Shown: in pieces, positions 24,380 to 39,300 of the stretch
How the letters are laid out: every line of letters starts with the position of its first letter
Position numbering within the stretch: position 1 is the stretch's first letter
Assembly: GCA_905160935.1 (NCBI GenBank)
Contig: CAJHZI010000478.1
Span: forward strand, 2,885,001-2,949,000
Length of the DNA stretch: 64,000 nucleotides
DNA from: Enchytraeus crypticus
Taxonomy: Eukaryota; Annelida; Clitellata; Enchytraeida; Enchytraeidae
Direction of reading: 5' to 3'
Program-made: the position numbers and the translations under genes
The notes under the pieces: model-generated
Told to the model about the DNA's origin: nothing
Database searches by the model: none
Seen by the model: the letters and a program-made list of their open reading frames with translations, nothing else

Positions 24380-25701
24380 TCATAAATCAGCAAACAAACG
24401 ACAAACGCCCGGTGAATGGATTGCTCAACCAATTAATCCATCAACAAATCAATTAAAAATAGCTATCATTCGCAGATATTGACGCACCATTTTTTTCAAA
24501 ACTTATCTCTTGTCTCTCTGCTCAAAGCCTCGATATAGACTAAGTAAGCATTTCTGACTTCTCTGAACATCAACTTAGCATTATCACTGTTCACCAATCA
24601 TTATATCAACCATTCTTCAATCAGGGTTAACACTGTTCATCAATCATTCTAACAACTATTTTTCAATCAGGGTTAACACTGTTCACCAATCATTCTAACA
24701 ACCATTCTTCAGATCAGGGTTAACACTGTTCACCAATCATTCTAACAACCATTCTTCAAATCAGGGTTAACACTGTTCACCAATCATTCCATCAACCAAT
24801 CTTCAAATCAGGGTTAACACTGTTCACCAATCATTCAATCAACCAGTCTTCAATCAGGGTTAACACTGTTCACCAATCATTCCAACAACCATTTTTCAAT
24901 CAGGGTTAACACTGTTCACCACTCATTCTAACAACTATTTTTCATTCAGGGTTAACACTGTTCACCAATCATTCTAACAACCATTCTTCAAATCAGGGTT
25001 AACACTGTTCACCAATCATTCCATCAACCAGTCTTCAAATCAGGGTTAACACTGTTCACCAATCATTCAATCAACCAGTCTTCAATCAGGATTAACACTG
25101 TTCACCAATCATTCCAACAACCAGTCTTCAAATCAGGTCTAACGCAGTTCACCAGTCATTCTATCAACCTTTCTTCAAATCAGGGTTAACACTGTTCACC
25201 AATCATTCAATCAACCAGTCTTCAATCAGGATTAACACTGTTCACCAATCATTCTAACAACCAGTCTTCAAATCAGGTCTAACGCAGTTCACCAGTCATT
25301 CTATCAACCTTTCTTAAAATCAGGGTTAACACTGTTCACCAGTCATTCTATCAACCATTCTACAAATCTGAATTAACACTGCACGTCAATCACAATTTCA
25401 AACATACTTCAAATCAGTTAACCAATCAGTTTATCAAGCAATTACCTAAGTCATACTTATGCGATACTAAAGTATCTATTGCAATTAAGGTATGCATTTC
25501 AATTTAAGGTATCTATAGTAAATGGGCAGAGCCTGACCTTGGCATTCATGTCGTTCAGCCTGTCTCTCAGATCAGATACGTCATTTCTCATGCGGTTGCA
25601 GTCCTCCTTGCCCTTCGTGGCCTCCATGTTCTGACGCACTGCACCTGTCTTGAATTCTTGCACCTACAGTAGACACAAGCTAAGTATAGTTCACGTGTAT
25701 A

Positions 25702-25760
<59 letters not shown>

Positions 25761-26298
25761 ATTTACTCTAATATATACATTTCTGTCACAATTATACAAT
25801 TCTGTTACACACTTACACACAAATTGTGGAGACGAAAAAAATACTTAATTAACTAATGAGACTGAGATTTATTAATTGAGACAGACAATTAATTAATTAA
25901 GACTGATGATTAATTAATTGTGACTGATAATTAATTAATTGAGACTGATAATTAATAAATTGAGACTGATAATTAGTTAATTGAGACTAATAATTAAATA
26001 ATTGAGACTGATAATTAATTAAATGGGACTGATAATTAATGAATTGAGACTGATCATTAATTAATTGAGACTGATAATTAATTAAGTGAGACTGATAATT
26101 AATTGATTGAGACTGATAATTGATTGATTACCTTGAAGTTGTAGTGGGACTCGAGGTCAGTGCGCATACTCTCCATCTTCTCCTCGTACATACGTTGTAT
26201 CTCCCGGATAGCGTTCTGCAGCTCGTTCTTCCAGTAGTCCCTGTGCTCCGAGGACGAGTCCGGGCATGCCAGGGCCGCCAGCTCCTTCATCTCCTGCA

Positions 26299-26357
<59 letters not shown>

Positions 26358-29300
26358 TAGTCAATCAATTAGTCAATCAATTAATCAATTAGCCATTCGT
26401 TTGACGTCCTTTACATCATCCTTGTATGAGGAAACGGACGCTAAATTTTTATTATTATTATTATTATTACTTGCAAAAGGAGCAGAATGACGCTGAGCTT
26501 AATTTCTTTAGATAAGTTTATCATTTTATGCATATTCTAGCGTTTTTCTAATCATACAATGCCAGTCATTCAATGTTAATCATGCAATGTATATTCTGCT
26601 GCTTCAGTAATTAATAATAATAATAACAACAATTAGAGTGCTACAGTCATCAATGACAACATCGAGCACTATTGAGACAAAATCAAGCCGGCGAGCAAAA
26701 AAATGGCCCAAAAACGGTGCAAATTCCAAAATCCAGAAATTCAGTCCAAAGTAAAGGGAGTTAAAGAAAAGGTGGTTTAGGCGCAGGTCGCTGCTCATGG
26801 ACACTGGATGGAAAAGAGAGATGGAAAATAGGCCTTCAACTGCTTATGGAACTGCTCATAGGAAAGCAAAGGCTGATGTGATTCAAATGAAGATTTCCGA
26901 AGATTGGATGGAAGAGAATTCCAGATCTGAGGTGTAGCATGCTGGAAAGAACGATTAGATAGCTTAGAGCGTGAAGGTAGCTAGGTCTCACAAGAGTAAT
27001 TAACTTAGAAGACCGAGTAATAGCAGGCTGCATCACTTTAATCAAGTGAGACATACAAGTTTGTCCAAGGATGGTGATGGACTTATAGGTTAACGAAGCT
27101 GTTTTGTAAATGATACCCTCTTTAATCTTTAGCCAGTGCAAAGACTTCAAAATAGGCGTAACATGTGGTACTTGGAACACAAAAAATTGCTCGCGCAAGA
27201 GAATTCCGAACAAATTGCAACCGATCAATCTCACAGCCAGGGAGATTTAAAAACAGGGAATTGCAGTAGTCCAACTTCGATTGCACAAGAGCAGCACCAA
27301 TTGTAGCAGCTGTCTCACGTGACAAATATGGACGTATTCGACGAAGATCACGGATATGGAAGAAATATGCTTGTGAAGTTTTAGTTATGTGTTCGTGGAA
27401 GGTTAGGTGTTTATCAATGATAACACCGAGATTTCTCACAGAAGAAACAAGTGATATTTTAATACCCGAAGATAACGAAAGAGTTTTCCCATTCAGCTTC
27501 AGAAGCTGTTGAGGTGTCCCGACAACAAGAATTCAGTCTTAGATGGATTAAGTGCCAAGAAATTAGCAGACATCCAAGAGGATATAGACTGAAAACTTTG
27601 TTGCAGGAGGGTTTCAGCATTAGAATAGAGTTAGTGGTGAAACAAGTGTACATTTGAGTGTCATCAGCATATAGTTCATGATCAAGAGAATGAGAAGAGA
27701 TTAGAGTGCTTAGGGGTGTTGTATAGAGGTTAAAGAGGATAGGACCAAGAACGGAGCCTTGAGGAACACCATACTCTAAGTGAGAAGGCGAAGAGATGTA
27801 CTCCATCACTTTCACACTAAAAGAACGATCCGTCAGATAGGAGGAAAACCAATCAAGAACAATTCCACGAACACCAAACCAGGAGAAAGACGTTTCCATA
27901 TAGAATATTGTGATCAATGGTATCAAAGCGGCCGAATCTCAAGCAGACATATCCAGTTAAGCGTTGTGTGCACATGGCATTACATAGAATTGCACACAGA
28001 TAGAACACCGTTTCAGTAACGATGCTTAGTATAAGCAGCTTGATGCTTATTAAATAGAACATTGTAAGAGAGATGAGTAGAAAGCCTCTGAAGAACAATT
28101 CTTTCAGTGAGCTTAGATATGTATGACAGATTAGATATAGGCCTGTAATTTGACAATAATTCCTTATCCAGTGTGGGCTTTTTAAACAATGGAGTAATAA
28201 CTGTACGCTTAAAAGCGCGAGGAAATTTGCCAGTAGAGAGAGAGAGAGAGAGGTTAACGATCAATGCTAATACTGGAGCAAGTATGTTTATACATTTCTT
28301 TAAAAGAGTGGTTGGGATAGGATCCAAGTCACAATGTTTAGCTGGAGAGTCTAAAGCTAATTTAGTAATCTCATCAATTGTAACTGGAGTGAAATTAGAA
28401 AGCTCATCTTTGGAATGATTCTCTACTGGAGTATGAAGAGTTGAGTTAGGAGCTGGAGTGATAGATTCTCTAAGATTGCTTATCTTATCTGTAAAATATT
28501 TGGAAAGCTGTTCAGGCAGTGACTCCACAGGAGTAGAAGGAAGAGAAGGAGAAATAGATCTATGTAAAAGATCATTAACGGTTTTCCATAAACTCTTGAC
28601 ATTCACAGCCTTACGGACCAAAGAAGAGTAGTACTCTTTCTTAGCATTAGCAATAGCAGTACGATAAATCTTGTGTTGCAAATTAGAAACAGTTTTCCAA
28701 AAATCTGAATGGGTATGACGCCACTTTCTTTCAGCTCTACAGCATGCAGCCATTAGCTTTCTCAGACTAAAAGTATACAAGGATTTCTTAAGCTTCTTGG
28801 TAATTAGAGGTGCATGCTTATCAAGTAGAGATGAAAGAGTAGTGTTATACTGTTTTACTAATTCATCAAGATCATTAGCAGGAGACTTGATCAAAGTCGA
28901 ATTTTCAAGATCAGAACAAAAGAGATCAAGATCAACGTTATTTACACACCTAAATGAAACAGTAGATGAATTTTTAATAGTATCTGGCATAACATGATTA
29001 TAAGTGAATACAACAGAAAATGGTCTGACGGCGAGTGAGATAAAATAGCAACACTTAAAGGATCAATAGCAGAGAGACTTGGTGTATTAACAACATCAAG
29101 TGCATGACTGTCAATATGAGTAGCAACATTCACATGTTGAACAGCATTACAAGAGGACAGAAAAGTATTAAACTGCTGAGTTAAGGGATCAAGAGGATTA
29201 TCAAGGTGAATGTTGAGGTCACCTGTAATCACAAAGTCTGATCTAAAAGTAGTAAGGAAGGAGAGTAGGGTAGAAAACTCCGATAAAAAGAGAGAGAAAG

Positions 29301-30267
29301 GTTTGGCATAGGGGGAAGAAGATGGTGGTCAATACACTGCAACAACATGCAGAGTACATGTGCTAAATTTACCAGTGACTGAAATTGCTTCAAATGAAGA
29401 AAATTTATGACAGTCATTTCTAAGAAGGATAAAGGGCTTCCTTAGTAGGAGAGCAACTCCACCACCCTTAGCACCAGATATCCTAGAGTCACGATTTGCA
29501 ATAAACATATCATAACCTGGAGGAAGAATAGACATCAGATCAGAAGGAGTGGTTATAGAGGATAGCCAAGTTTCACTGATAGCAAAACAGTCAAACTTGT
29601 GAGTCTCAGTCAAATCATGCAAAGCAATGATATGGTCTGAGTTAGGGAGGGATTGGATGTTAAGAGAGCAAAGAGAAACATTGCTTCGAAGAGAATTAAC
29701 CAGAATTCTCGATCGAAACATGCTTACAAAACTGACAAATCAGTAATTGTAAACAATGCAGAAAGTACAATATAAATTACAATATAGTTATAAACAAATT
29801 ACATAAAAAAATACAAATATGCAATAATTAACTAACGATCAAAACATAAACACTAATTGTTGCCATTGGCTGCATTTGAGAGACCAGACAAATTAATACT
29901 TCTTCGTTTCACACACTAATCAAAAAATCTTGCTCGTGTCATTCTTTCTCTTTTCTATGTACATGTATATCAGCCTATGAAATCCAGCAGCTGATCACCT
30001 GAGGTTAAATAGTGTTCTCCTAAACTTTATTTCTCAATGGCAGCCAAGTGAAAACTTTTCTGCATGGCTGAATTCTCATATAATATCTACGATGATATTC
30101 TGTTCGTTAAGAAAAAGCCTTTATTACACAAGACATGGTAATATTTTTCTCATTTTACATAACCTGCAATTATCGACTACTTTGAAAGCTGTAAGAAGTT
30201 AATAACTCGCTAGAAAAAATAGTAAATCTTTTCCTATTGAAATACGATATTAAAATATATTAGAATG

Positions 30268-30315
<48 letters not shown>

Positions 30316-33300
30316 GTGTGCGTGCGTGCGTGTGTGTATGTATGTGTATAGACAGAAGTAACGTAGTATAACACGCCCATAGATAAATGAGCAATGCCAT
30401 ATGCGCCAGTTTTAATGACCTGCAATTTCATTAATAAATTAATTACGAACATAAAAACTATTCAATTGAACACTGATGCCAATGTAAATGTAAATTTAAG
30501 GAATATTTTACCATTTTTCTTGTATTAATCCCTATGCTCAAATCATTGTTTAAAAACAAACGACCGTCAGCTGTAGCGTGAACTGTTACGAACTTTTAAA
30601 GACAATTCCTTTTTAATATATTTTCTAATTTCGGTTTTGTTTATATTTCATCTTGGTTTGATAAGAACCAATTTCAATACATCTGTATTTTTTAGTTTAA
30701 AACATAAGAGTACATATATCATTATAATAATCCACAAGGAAAGTTTTAGTTTAAAGTAGTCATGATATAAATAAGAGTATCTTCTGTTGCATTTTTGCTA
30801 CGATGTTGCATTCTTTCAATTACATTTTCTTTAACCTTATATTAATATTTTCAATTATGCATCATATGCAGTAGTTATGTATTATGTTTCATATTAATAT
30901 CTTCAATATGCATCTTATGCAGTAGTTATGCATTATGTTTCAACGGCGTGACATTGCCTGCAGGCATGCGGTACTCGGTCTAGCCGGTCTAGCCGATGTG
31001 GCGTTGGGCCTCTCAGAGCCCTGACTATGAATCACGACCCAGGTATGGCAGCTGAGGCGTGACAAAGTCTGAGTCTTTCTCAAGAATGTTGCCGATTGTG
31101 GCAATTGTATGACTTCTTACAAAATGCTATACTAAAAGTATTCGACCAGAAAAGCTACTCATAAATATAATTTTGATTATTTAGAGATTTTAAAATATCT
31201 GAATTATTAAAAGTAGGATTTTAACGACATGAAACGAATATATAAAGCATTGCATTATTACTTATATAGAGAGCTCGCTAAATCTCTAATTTGCGAGATT
31301 TCTAATATAACTTAGTTTTTAAGTAGATTTTTGTTCGACACTCTTTTGAGCACAGGTGCATGAAAGCTGCAAGCAACGTTTATTCTATAACAAATTCACA
31401 AAGGATTGACATAGCTGCAGACTGAATAGGACACAGGTATATGAAATATGTTCAGGTTTTTTTATAAATGGATGTCTGACTCTTAACAATGGCACTTGTA
31501 CTATTCATATTAGTGCTACTATTATTTAACTTCTGTATTAGCATGTCATGGCTTAGGCCTTCTAGCAAGCAACCATCTCAGTCTGAATTGGTGTCATTAA
31601 ATTTTGGTTTAAAAACAATAATTCTCATTTTTAATTCATATACGGAATAAAACTAGTTTTAGCGGTACGACCGTAAGGAGCTGTGTTATTCTATCTGCAA
31701 TGCACAACTCAAAACAACTGACTTTTTGAGTTATTCTATCTGCAATTAACAACCCAAAATAACTGAATTTTAAACGTTAATAATATTTTTTTAAACTGCG
31801 CCTATTACTTAAGTACAATCTGAACAACATACATTCAAAGAATTTAAAAGATATAGAAGTTGAATAAACAAAATAAATATTTGATTACGATCTGATGTAA
31901 ACAACATAAGCATTCTTGCGTTGCCTATTCAGATTTGAAAGATATGTGCAAAGATTATTTAGTTAAAGAGACGCTATTACTGCCAAACATTGAATTTATG
32001 TAGGAGAATATTCAAAGAATAATTTTGAGTAAGTGGCAAAGGTTTTGAGCAAGTGCTAATGAAGAACTGAAACGTGTGAGATATAATCTCCAAAAAACGA
32101 AAATATATAGTTCACTATTGAGAGTCTTAATAGTGAACATTTCTAGCTATATTTTTATTCAATTTATTATATATTATATAATACTTTGGACTGAATTTCT
32201 GGATTTTGGAATGTGCACCGTTTTTGGACCTTCTTTTTTTGCTCGCCGGCTTGATTTTGTCTCAATAGTGCTCGATGTTGTCATTGATGACTGTAGCACT
32301 CTAATTGTTGTTATTATTATTATTAGCTGTTTGGAGAATTTCTTCCTACAGGATGAATCTGTCTTAATCTAAGACAGATTCATCAGAATTCATCAGACAG
32401 ATGAAATAAGCTCGAAATTTAGAGCTTTGTATGAGCATTGAGCACGATGACGGATTACGAGTAAATCAATATATTTAAAATACAATGAACAAACCATAAA
32501 GAGCGAGAATTTTTAGAATTAAATACGTAACACTGAGTTACTCTTATACGTAACCATTTTAATTTTCTTACTTAAATCAAATATATTATATACCTTAATG
32601 AAAATGCGAGTACATAACAATTGCAATCTCTAGTTTTAATTGCTACATGGATGGGTCATAGGATTTTGTATTTGATAATTTACTGCAACTGCATATAATC
32701 TTAATTTTCGTCTCTTTATTTAGAATTAATTAAAACAATCTCCAAAATATTATATTAAATTTACAAGTATTATTTCTGAAATTGTAAATAAAAACCTAAT
32801 ATTTTTCAGTTCTCGTGATACTCAAATTTATGCTGTAAATTAGATCCGCTCAATAAAATGACATCGACTGGTAAATGGACCAATAATGTCTGTAATTTAT
32901 TATATACCAAGTCTTTCGTTTATGTACTACAGTATATAGTAAAACTGATATTTATAATAAATATCAGTTTTACTATAAACTTTATCAGTTTTAGATAAAC
33001 TCAATATTTGCAAATCAATAAATCGTCGGCATGAGTCCTAGTAATTACTTGTTAGGGGAAGTATAGTATAGTTTAGTATAGTACCTATAGTTTATTACCT
33101 TATCACGATTGTAGCATGAATAAAGGTTGACATGAGGCAAAACAAATTTTGATATCCGGGAAGACGAAATTAAATTGAATTCATGAAATAAAAGTAGGAC
33201 ATGCGGGAGCATTAATCACTTTGAGGTCTAATGTTAGGTTTTGTATAGATTATAATTTTTAGAGATCTTCCCATTGAGAAAGAATATATAAATTATTCAC

Positions 33301-36300
33301 CCGATATAAACAGATAAATAAATATAAGACTTTAAAGAAAGGTATTTACTTTTAATATTGAAATATATCATAATTAATTTACACTCAATTAAATTGAGAT
33401 ATTTCTAAGTTAAGATTTCTTTTATGCGTTTTAAATGAACGATCATCCAATATATTTCACTTTACGTTTAATGAAACATTTTATTCTCAAATCTATAATT
33501 CCTTAACTTATTTAAAAAATAAGGACCAATAAAATGAGCTCAAGAGATGTTTGATAGTTGTGTTTAGGCTTTGGAGATGAAAAATAAAAGTAAAATAAAT
33601 TCGAGAGACTTTCACTTCCAAATATCTTTTCTCTCTCAATTCGATAAGAATTCTTATTTTTATTTAGCATATGAGTTAATCCAGGTATAAATAAGAATCA
33701 TTTAGGATAAATTCAGAATCCAACCTGCTCATGGACTGTCTTGAGGAATTCTATTTCCTCCTCCAGAGTTTGTCTTCTGTTCTCAGCATCGATGTGTCCC
33801 AGAGTGACCTCATCCAAGTCCTAAAGGATACATTAAAATAAATACACAAATATTAATTAATTAGCTAATTAATTAAATAAATAACTAGATTACGTATTTC
33901 TACTTATTCTAACTGACCATTACACAGCCTGACGTCCTGGTGGTTGCTGTAAAATTAATTTATAGATAACAATTAATTGCAATACACAATGAAAGCAAAT
34001 AAATAATATGATAAATTTATATAAAGAAATAATTAAATGAAAACCTGCAATAATAAAATATTTGTTTATTTAGTGTTCTGAGGACTTTTGAATAGCAGTT
34101 GAAATTTCTTTTATATTTAATTAATTGAACAAAATAGATGTAGATTTACCATTATCATCAGTTGCAAGGAAAGGAAAACAAAACAAAACTCAAGTAGCAG
34201 GAGTAGCCTACACTGTCTTCCTAATTTAGCAGTGATTAGTAAGGCCCTTGGTAGAAACGGTATTGCTTTTATTATATTACCTACAGATATTTTTATAGAC
34301 AGATATTCTCTTAAATTAATTCTCAATTAATATTTTATATAAAAATAAGATTTGGAATGCATGATACATTATTTTCAGCCCTGCAATATTTTTTGCTACT
34401 TATACATTTTTTATTAGAGCAGCAATTGACAATAACGAGAAGTCTATTCGTACTGTAAGTACATCAGAGAAAGTTAGAAAATATTCTATAGTATTTATTC
34501 TGTCAAAGCTTTTCTAGTTTTCACAACGCCACACCAAGCAAATCAATAATATTTTAATAATAGACGAAATAAATAAAAATAATTATAAATAATCATAATA
34601 ACAATAATAATAATATATGAACATAATAATAGTAATAGATGATAAATAATTGCCCTGCACTTGACCTATATTTAAGTATCAATCAATCAATCAATCAGAA
34701 TTTAACGTCCGGTTCCTCTCCATAAGGCATTGTCTGGGACGTCTCTTGCAGAATCTACACACACAGGCGCCAAATCAATTCAAGTGGAGAAAACGCATAG
34801 TTCTACCATAAATTATATAAACTTTAAATCAGTAACATTCTTCATACTAAAAGATGATCATAGATAATGAAGAATTGCAGTGCACCTACATTTAAATATA
34901 AATTAAAGTAGATTAGTAGATTAAAATAAATTAGTAGATTAAAAAAGGTAGATTAAAATAAATTAGTACAAGCCTAATTCTAACTGACCATTCTGGCTTT
35001 GGCGAGAGCATCAGTGAGTGTGTCGATCATCTTCTTGTCCTTGTCGCAGTCATCCTCGAGGTTTGCGATGCGCTTGCGAAGTGAGGAGATCTCAGAACCA
35101 TAGTCTGACAGCATGTGGTTCTGCTGGTTGATGCGGTCCTTGTAGAACTGGGACTCATTGGCTGCCTCCTGCAGGCTACGAAACAAAAAATAAATCATGG
35201 AATTCATCTTAACGCATGTGGATGTTGTAGATATGAAATACATGGGGATGTGGTAGAGATAAAAAATACACGTGGTTGTGATAGAGATGATATACATGTG
35301 GATATGGTAAAGATTAAATGCACGTGGGGGTGGTACAGATGAATTCAATAGATCTGTTCGATAATAGCTGTAAATAGAACATCGGGGACACCAAATGTAA
35401 ACAGTGGACAAGAAAACGTAAACACTGCATAGAATACCATTGAAATGTACTAGTCCTCATAAAATTTCTAATACAAGTTTTCTTTAGAAATGTTATTTAC
35501 TTTACAACCAACTATACGGATATTAATTAAAGAATAACTTAACACTTATAGTTTAACTCTGACACCCATTATACCGATATGCATTCATTATAACAAAGTT
35601 ATAATGTAGCCCCATTACATTTACATGTAAATATATGTATCAGATGTCAACATAAACAACTCAGTGTTAACATGCAACAAAATATGTTTTCAATTACCGA
35701 ACTGATCTATTGAATTGAATCATGTTTATTTCACTTTAGGTAATATCATACGCAAGAAATACATGAGATGAAGTGAAATAGGACTCAAAGGCCACGAAAG
35801 CACTAATAGGAAATACATTTGGGCGCGGTAAAGATGGAATACATGTAAATGTGGTAACGATAGAATACATAAAATATAATCAATGGATTGAACTCGCGTA
35901 ATATGGATAAATTGAACTTTTTAAATTTAATGAGTTAAGTAAACAATAACATAATTTTCTAAATAACTTTCAGCTTTGTTCAACTTTTAAGCACTCAATT
36001 ATTTTATCTGACGCCCCTATTGCTGCTTCTATCTTCTATTTTCCTGTCACCCCTCCCCAGGCTGTGTAAACTCGGTTGGGAATAAATGCTCTAATGATAT
36101 AATTTACTTAGATTTCGAGTTCTGGCGCAAATTTGTGGCACTTTAATTGGAGGTTATAAGTGTTTGATGTTTTTATTTTGTTTTGGAATAGGCGGCTGAC
36201 TAAGAATTATATTTTAATAGTAATAATAAAAACAATTAGAGAGCTACTGTCAATCAAAGTAAGTAAACACGCATTATAGTGAATAATCAACTATGTTGAT

Positions 36301-39300
36301 ATCTATCACTATTAAAACCACGTGTTTAACCCGTCCGTTAGGCAATTTAGACCATTTTCCGTATAAACAGTCCAGTGAATGTCCGAAATTTTACACTCAG
36401 ATCAGCGCGGCCGGGATTCGAACCCACGAGGATTCAAATCACCTCAGGATTTGTCATTTAAAACTTCATGACGTTACCCCTACGCTATTTAGACATTCAG
36501 GACAACATAGAGCACTTTTGAGACAAATCCAAGCTAGTGAGCAAAAAGAAGGTCCACAATGGTGCAAATTCCAAAATCTAAAAAGCAGGCCAAACATTTT
36601 ATTTTAATTTATTTATTGTATTTTATTTATTTAAAAAATTAACCAAATATCAAACGGAGTAATTCATTAACAAAATACTGTATTAGTTTTTATTCGATTA
36701 TAAATTACGTAGAATAACAACGGCGCTAAGAATGTCGTTAAAGCAACAGCACGATTATCTTGTAAGATCCCTATTTAAAGTGGATTTTGAGATTTTGTTA
36801 CAACGAAGCAAACGACTTTAAAGCGTAGGCATGTACAAATAGCTAGAGTCGTTATTCGGCAGAGGTCATCAAGTTCTCTTCAATAATAAATTCCTTTAGC
36901 ATGCAATGGTAAGCCTCTACAATACCAGCGATTAGCCCAACATTACTTCGTAGATGTTATCGCGATGGATTTCATACAATACCAAACGTCGACAATCAGC
37001 GTAAATGTGAATTCATGAGCGTGAAATGTCAGTTTTAGATTTTAGAAAATATGTAAGTATGGCTGGCCAGTTTTGTAACAGACAAATTTATCCCTGCGAT
37101 AACTAGTAAAATCTTTCAAATGGAAGTGATGTGTGCCTATTGAATGGTCGAAAAATTCCTTGCAATTCTTTTTTTGGAAATAATTGTGAGAAATTATCGT
37201 AAATGAAAAAGAAACGTTCACGCAGAAATAGGACAAGTAGCTTGAAGACTACCAGATTATTATAGACTTTATTTCACCAATACATGGTAGATTTTAAAAA
37301 ATTACTGTGCCAATAGTATTGTATTGTCATTATAATGTTCGGACGGCACTGCAGATTAAACTAATATGAAAATTAGTTGATACCGTTAAGCTGCGTATCA
37401 ACGAACTTAATTTAAGCTATATCGGGCCCGTGTTGGCAGCTTTTAATGAACAAATCGCCGCAATGTCGGAAGATTATTATTAAATCCGCGCAGGCTGCCA
37501 TCAGTACGTTATCAAAGTCAACGATTACCAAAAACGATGGAGAGAAAGGAGCAAATAGTGAAGACTACAAAACCAACAACCAAGAAAGGAAACAAATGCA
37601 GTTGTAGTGTGTGTGACCATACCACCAAAAAGAGTTACATATCTGCAATGACTTATTTTCAGATATCAGTTTCTATATTCTTAAATTAGAATATCGATTA
37701 TTAAAGAACTGCACATGCTGGTGGTAATTATAGTGTATCGATTAAAATGCGACGATCGGGCCACTAGATATTTCCTATCGACCCATAATCGATTAGGTAA
37801 ACAAAATGGAAACAGTTTCTTCCGCTGTATTGGCGTGGAGTACTCTTCACAAATACAAGCTCTTAGATTCGCGTTTTACGCAGAATGGTAGCGTTTGGCA
37901 GTACGGGATATGACGAAATATAATGTGATACTGTGGGCTAAAGTTTTATTTCAATGATATTTGTAATTTTAATATTTCGACATAGTTTCGCCCCATCAAA
38001 AGCATCAGGTATAAAGTTAAAAAGTCTAAAGAAAAAATACAAGGGCAGTTAAGTATGTCTCGATCATCTCATGTCTGACTGAACTTCCTCAATTATTTTA
38101 ATTAGGTACCTGTGAGTTGCAGTACATTTGGCCTACAACAACTATTATTACATTCGCCGACGAGTTTTCTCGAAGACTTTTTAAATTTTCAAACTCATAG
38201 TAGCCTATTTGTGACTTTTCGTTCCGAAATATTTTCTCACAATATTACAAGAATTTCAGTCGTTAATGCTTTTGTAAAGCTTAATCACATTCGAGTCATC
38301 GTTGCCGTGCATAAACATACAATTATAGCATTAACATTACGACGGACTCCTGAATAGTGCAGACAAGATCACCACAAAACGTACACGTGTCACTTTATGA
38401 AAGATCTCTTTGTTGAAAGATTTGAAGCATCTAATGCCAAGTATTAATGCCGAATTACTGAATCATTTCAAAGAAAAACGCTAAAAGAAATGTTGGACTG
38501 CAAGTAACGCCTATATGAGCATATTGTTTACTCATTTACATCTTAAAACTCACATAGAATTCATGAAAAATGAGATTTTAAACTTTAATTTTCATGAAAA
38601 AATAGATTCTTAACTCCAAGTTTGAAATACATTTCATACCTAAAGAGGACAAATACTGAAACACATAAATTACTACAATTTAAAACATTAAATATTTTAA
38701 AATATAGTAAACTCCAAGTAGCCATATTTGTTTATAATTTTATACAAAATATAATGTAATTTCGATGACTCATCAAATTCGACTGTATTGTATAGTGAGA
38801 AACTGTAAACAAATACTTAATTAATAGAAAATCGTTACAACATGGTAACATATGTTGTTCTAAGCGGTCATGACACAGCTATATTTTATAGCTACATGTA
38901 CTGCATATTTTATAAATTACTTGTTTTATAAACATATAACCGTTATATAATATTACAAAATACACCTTACAATACTCTCTTCGGTATAGTCATTCATGCA
39001 AAGATATAGAGTTGCAGTGAATAATGATAAAAACTATTCATTTACTATGCTTCTCGGCTTCGTCTTTGGCATGACGCCATAATTCATGCAGAAGTATAAC
39101 TATTTCAATCTACTTTTGTTTCTGCTTTTTTTGCTTTTGCTTTTTTTATTTGCTTTTTGTTTTAGCAATAAAAATTACTTTTAAAATTTATGGCACTTTA
39201 ATTATTTCATAATGGACTTCAAAAATTCCATATCTTAAAAAGCTTTTGCATTAATTAGGTGCTGGTTTAATCTCTCTCGATGTTATCATGGACGGCGGAA

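Noticed and set aside
24575-25395. Possible CRISPR-like array (regular repeats with short variable parts)
   Set aside because: The whole 45-48 bp unit is repeated, with no unique spacers, and it lies in an intron of an animal gene. It is a minisatellite.
30940-31080. GC-rich segment resembling a tRNA-derived element (GATTCATAG and GGTCGTGATTC on the minus strand)
   Set aside because: I found no second copy and no full A/B-box pair or cloverleaf.
38112-38357. 81-codon plus-strand ORF in IF intron 2
   Set aside because: AT-rich, no motif, no splice signals and no conservation evidence.
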